This document shows, in pieces, positions 61,279 through 64,000 of a DNA stretch of 64,000 nt. The first letter of the stretch is position 1, and every line of letters begins with the position of its first letter. The notes beneath the pieces were generated by a model. That model was not told the DNA's origin, ran no database searches, and saw only the letters and a list, made by a program, of their open reading frames with translations. The position numbers and the translations under genes were made by a program. The stretch is from Costus lasius (taxonomy: Eukaryota; Streptophyta; Magnoliopsida; Zingiberales; Costaceae). The stretch covers positions 111,146,499 to 111,210,498 of the forward strand of contig CM050446.2 of assembly GCA_027563935.2 (NCBI GenBank). Direction: 5' to 3'.

Positions 61279-61393
61279 GTGTATTAATTATAGAACTCTC
61301 AACAAGATTACTATTAAAAATAAGCACATAATTCCATGCATAGGTGACTTGTTTGTTCATTTGTGGTCAATCACTTTTCAAAATATGGCACAT
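61279..61393 (+). pseudogene. chromovirus-like RT relic, right part
   Basis: Codons after the target duplication read INYRTLNKITIKNKH and continue to a degraded GDLF block. This is the RT segment that directly follows KKHDGSLLL at 30770. It proves that copia was inserted in that gene. It is cut at 61394 by an Athila-like LTR. Confidence 0.8.
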
Positions 61394-63740
61394 TGATGGG
61401 TTCACCGCAAGTCCATGGTGTATTGAAGTAGTAAAAATTATTATTCCCTCATGGACTAGTGGCCAAATACTGACTAATCTTATAATTGCTAGCTAAATAA
61501 AGTGAAATGGGGTTGGATAAAAATTTGACTTAATTAAATACTTAAATTAGTAAGAAGAAGACAATGAGCAAGTGCAATCACAATGGTGAGAGATCAGGAC
61601 TTTGAGTTTACCGTATTAGTTTTCTACAAATTAAAAAATGATTTTCTCCATAATAAACTTTACTATGTTGAAGAAAATTTATTCGAATATACATATTATC
61701 CCTTTTCAACAGCACAACATAGTATCTAATGAGTTAATCTCCTACTTTTATAGCTATTAATTCAAAATCGACCCATTAAGCTCTTGATAAATTAAATTAT
61801 CCCTTGGGTAGATTGAATCTACTCTCGTAATCCGATCAACCTATTCGACAATTGTAGATATAATGTCACGAGTTACATTTCAATTTATCCTACGACATCT
61901 CACAACATACAAAACTTAGCCATAGTGATACATGGAAATAAATATGCCAATAATCGAATCAATAACAACTAAAGTGGTATAAAAGATGAAAATCATAATT
62001 TTAAATTACAAAAATATCCAATGGGCTATGCTAGTGTCTTGAAAAAAAAACACTATTGCATACATTTTTTTGAACATCAAAATGTCTCAAAACTTGATTA
62101 CAAATGGCAAATAAATGGCAAAATTTGATTAGAGGAGATAAATCAAGGACTTCCTCATGAGGAATGACAGAAAACAATGATCCAAGGCTTTCAGATGAAG
62201 TTCTCCGATGTAGTCACCCCTCGTAGTCACCTTCCAGCCAAATCTACCCCTAAAAATTTGCCAAAAGATCTCTAAGGGTGTGTCTACTAGGAGGAACGGG
62301 AAAAGATGAGGGATGGGGAAAACGAAAGAAGGAAAAATAGAAGGAAGGGATTTTGCATCACGTGATTTTCACGTGATTGACATTGCTTGCCTTGTCCACA
62401 CAACGTCAACGTTCTCGCGAGTTCACCATCCACAAGAGGGCGATGTCAGTGCGAGTTCGCCATTCGCGTGAGGTCACCATCCTGTTTGCCGGCAACAGTT
62501 GGCGTCCGCGAGCAGTCGGCGTGCACGCAAGGTCACCGTCCGAGAGCAGTCGGAGTCCACGTGAGCAGTCGTTGTTCGTGCGAGCCTCCTCCCGTCTGCA
62601 CGAGCCCCCTCCCATCCACGCAAGCCTCCTCCCATTAGCGCTCAAGCAATCAGCGTCGTGCAAGATCGTCGTCCAGTGGCAAGGGTCACCGTCCGCGTGT
62701 AGTCACCATCCAGTGACAGAGGTCAGCTTCAGCGGCAGCAGCAATATCCAGCGGCAAAGGCGGTGGGCAGCAGCAAGAACGAAGACGAAGATAAGGAGAA
62801 ACGTTCGTTCTCTCGCTTGCCTTCATGCATTTCATAAAAATCTGTCCAATTTGGATGGATTAAAAATGAGGGTTTTTGCCCTTATTTGTCTATCCAAATT
62901 TCCTTCCCTTTGATCCATTCATTCTAGTAAACGACAGATTTTTTTAATTTTCATCTCCTCCCTACCTAAAATTTTTCTTAGTAAACAAGTTGTTAAATCT
63001 TTCCTAAAATGTCTTTAAGTTGATTCGGTACCTTCCAAAAATGTTTTTTTTTTCTTTTTTGATTTGAAAATGAGCCAAATTGAGTAAGAAATCAAGGCGA
63101 TATCGGTATTGTGATTATTTTCATAAGTAGACCACGATTCTTTATATAAGTTTTTACAAAGTTAATCTATCTATCATTCTCTCTATATTTCTATAAAAGC
63201 ATATTGAGAAAATCATAGCCATGATGGAGATTGTTAGGTCATAACCCATAACAATCTAGGCCGAGAGGTTTGAGCCTTAACCCAAGGTTTACAAACCCGA
63301 ATCCCGTTCCATTTCATGGGTCATCATACCCTCAGAAATATTTCGTCTGTAGCAGGATTCGACCCCTGGATATGACTCGTTCATGACCTTTAACCATTGA
63401 CTTCACAGATTGTGACACAACCACAATTCTTGTTGTGCTCTTCTAGAGATTACGGTTGTAACGGATTTCATAGGTAGATCTTAATTCTTCTTGGTATCTT
63501 TATTTTACATGAAAATTTTTGGGCCTCTATTTTAACATCTAGAATCCTTGTACAACAATAGATCTTCTAAATTTCAATGGATTTTATCCCTTTTGTTTTC
63601 TAAAATACCATAAAAAAAAAAGAGAATGAAGATTCTAAATAAATAGAAATAATCAATTCTAAATTGATAAACATTCTCCAATTAAACATTTTTTTTATGA
63701 AAAAAAAGTAGTTTTCCAAGTTGAAATACAATTAAACATT
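61394..63740 (-). repeat. solo Athila-like LTR with internal insertion
   Basis: Starts TGATGGGTTCACCGCAAGTCC and aligns with the LTR of B through the GTATTGAAGTAGTAAAAATT, TTTACTATGTTGAAG and ATTGTAGAT blocks, ending with ATTACGGTTGTAACGG near 63451 and GAATGAAGATTC near 63625. No primer site lies to its left and no polypurine or pol sequence to its right, so it is a solo or truncated LTR. The right border is uncertain. A small transposon lies at 62276-62993. Confidence 0.65.
62276..62993. mobile_element. putative small DNA transposon in the solo LTR
   Basis: The ends GGGTGTGTCTACTAGG and CTTAGTAAACAAG are imperfect inverted repeats flanked by TAA on both sides (62273-62275 and 62994-62996), as for Harbinger-type MITEs. 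The interior is GC-rich with repeated GTCACCGTCC/GAGCAGTCGG words. The open frame at 62377-62913 is repeat-derived, not a recognised protein. Confidence 0.5.
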
Positions 63741-63835
63741 CTCCGATTCAAGAAAAATAATATTTGTTGATACAGATTCAGCGGAACAATGAATTAGCAG
63801 AAGAAATTATTATCTCACGGTTAAGGTGAGATCGA

Positions 63836-64000
63836 TCAAGCGATGGGCTTCTCGAGAAGGGCGGAGAGGTACCACTCGTCCTTCGCCGCCCCCCTGTCCA
63901 GCTTCCTCCCCGCCGTCCATCGGAGCTTCTTGAACCCCACCCGCTCCAGCATCGGCACGTACGTCGCGTTCAGCTGCGTCCCCAAGCAGAAGAAGTGGTC
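63836..64000 (-). CDS. C-terminal end of a methyltransferase-like protein (partial)
   Basis: The last 54 codons and TGA stop (63836-63838) of a GC-rich gene entering from the right edge. The visible end includes DHFFCLGTQLNATYVPML and DEWYLSALLEKPIA. This resembles the C-terminus of plant putative S-adenosylmethionine-dependent methyltransferases, which commonly end in YLSALLEKP or YLTALLQKP. The GC content and strong codon bias are unlike everything to its left, which supports a real host exon. The identity is tentative because no catalytic motif is inside the window. Confidence 0.6.
   Translation of the reverse strand, partial: DHFFCLGTQLNATYVPMLERVGFKKLRWTAGRKLDRGAAKDEWYLSALLEKPIA

Noticed and set aside
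62377..62913. 178-codon plus-strand open frame
   Set aside because: It lies in GC-rich repeats inside a small transposon; no domain or conserved motif was recognised.

Overview
The window looks like nuclear DNA of a flowering plant. It has one intron-rich housekeeping gene with AT-rich, repeat-filled introns, the C-terminal end of a second gene at the right edge, and otherwise plant-type transposable elements. These are Athila-like Ty3/gypsy elements with tRNA-Asp primer sites and a post-pol ORF, a Ty1/copia element with the TGGTATCAGAGC primer site, a chromovirus-like Ty3/gypsy relic, hAT elements and MITEs. I do not assign a species.

Layout. 1-7619: partial minus-strand Athila-like element A, with gag-pol in one frame broken only by stop codons and a 2-kb 5' LTR. 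8254-8751: hAT MITE. 8876-9269: foldback MITE. 10560-24591 (minus): UTP14, an SSU-processome component, in 11 exons encoding 897 residues; every exon joins in frame at GT-AG sites. 24766-26325: a 1.56-kb hAT element with a perfect 8-bp target duplication, 174 bp upstream of the UTP14 start codon. 27304-27661: a second foldback MITE.

29265-61393 is a four-level nest. A chromovirus-like gag-pol relic (plus strand) is split inside its reverse-transcriptase domain by a Ty1/copia element (30771-61278, plus). The copia leader is split by Athila-like element C (33847-55070, minus). The post-pol ORF of C is split by Athila-like element B (36712-48582, minus). Target-site duplications support each step: GTATA/GTGTA, TGGTT/TAGTT and GCGAT/GCGAT. 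A hAT MITE with perfect 8-bp duplications (31340-31874) later entered the copia 5' LTR. A solo Athila-like LTR (61394 to about 63740), itself carrying a small DNA transposon, cuts the chromovirus RT again. The window closes with the last 54 codons of a methyltransferase-like gene on the minus strand.

The most unusual signals lie in the three Athila-like elements. (i) Each family has its own array of short palindromes in the LTR upstream of the TATA box, and B and C repeat that array between pol and the post-pol ORF. (ii) An 18-nt stem-loop sits 40-45 nt past the pol stop in all three. (iii) A second hairpin, present twice in B and twice in C, shows paired base changes. (iv) Element C has lost RT, RNase H and the integrase core, yet protease and integrase tail remain fused in frame. 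(v) A and B carry stop codons at the same two codons. All retroelement genes here are broken. Apart from UTP14 and the terminal gene fragment I see no host coding sequence.
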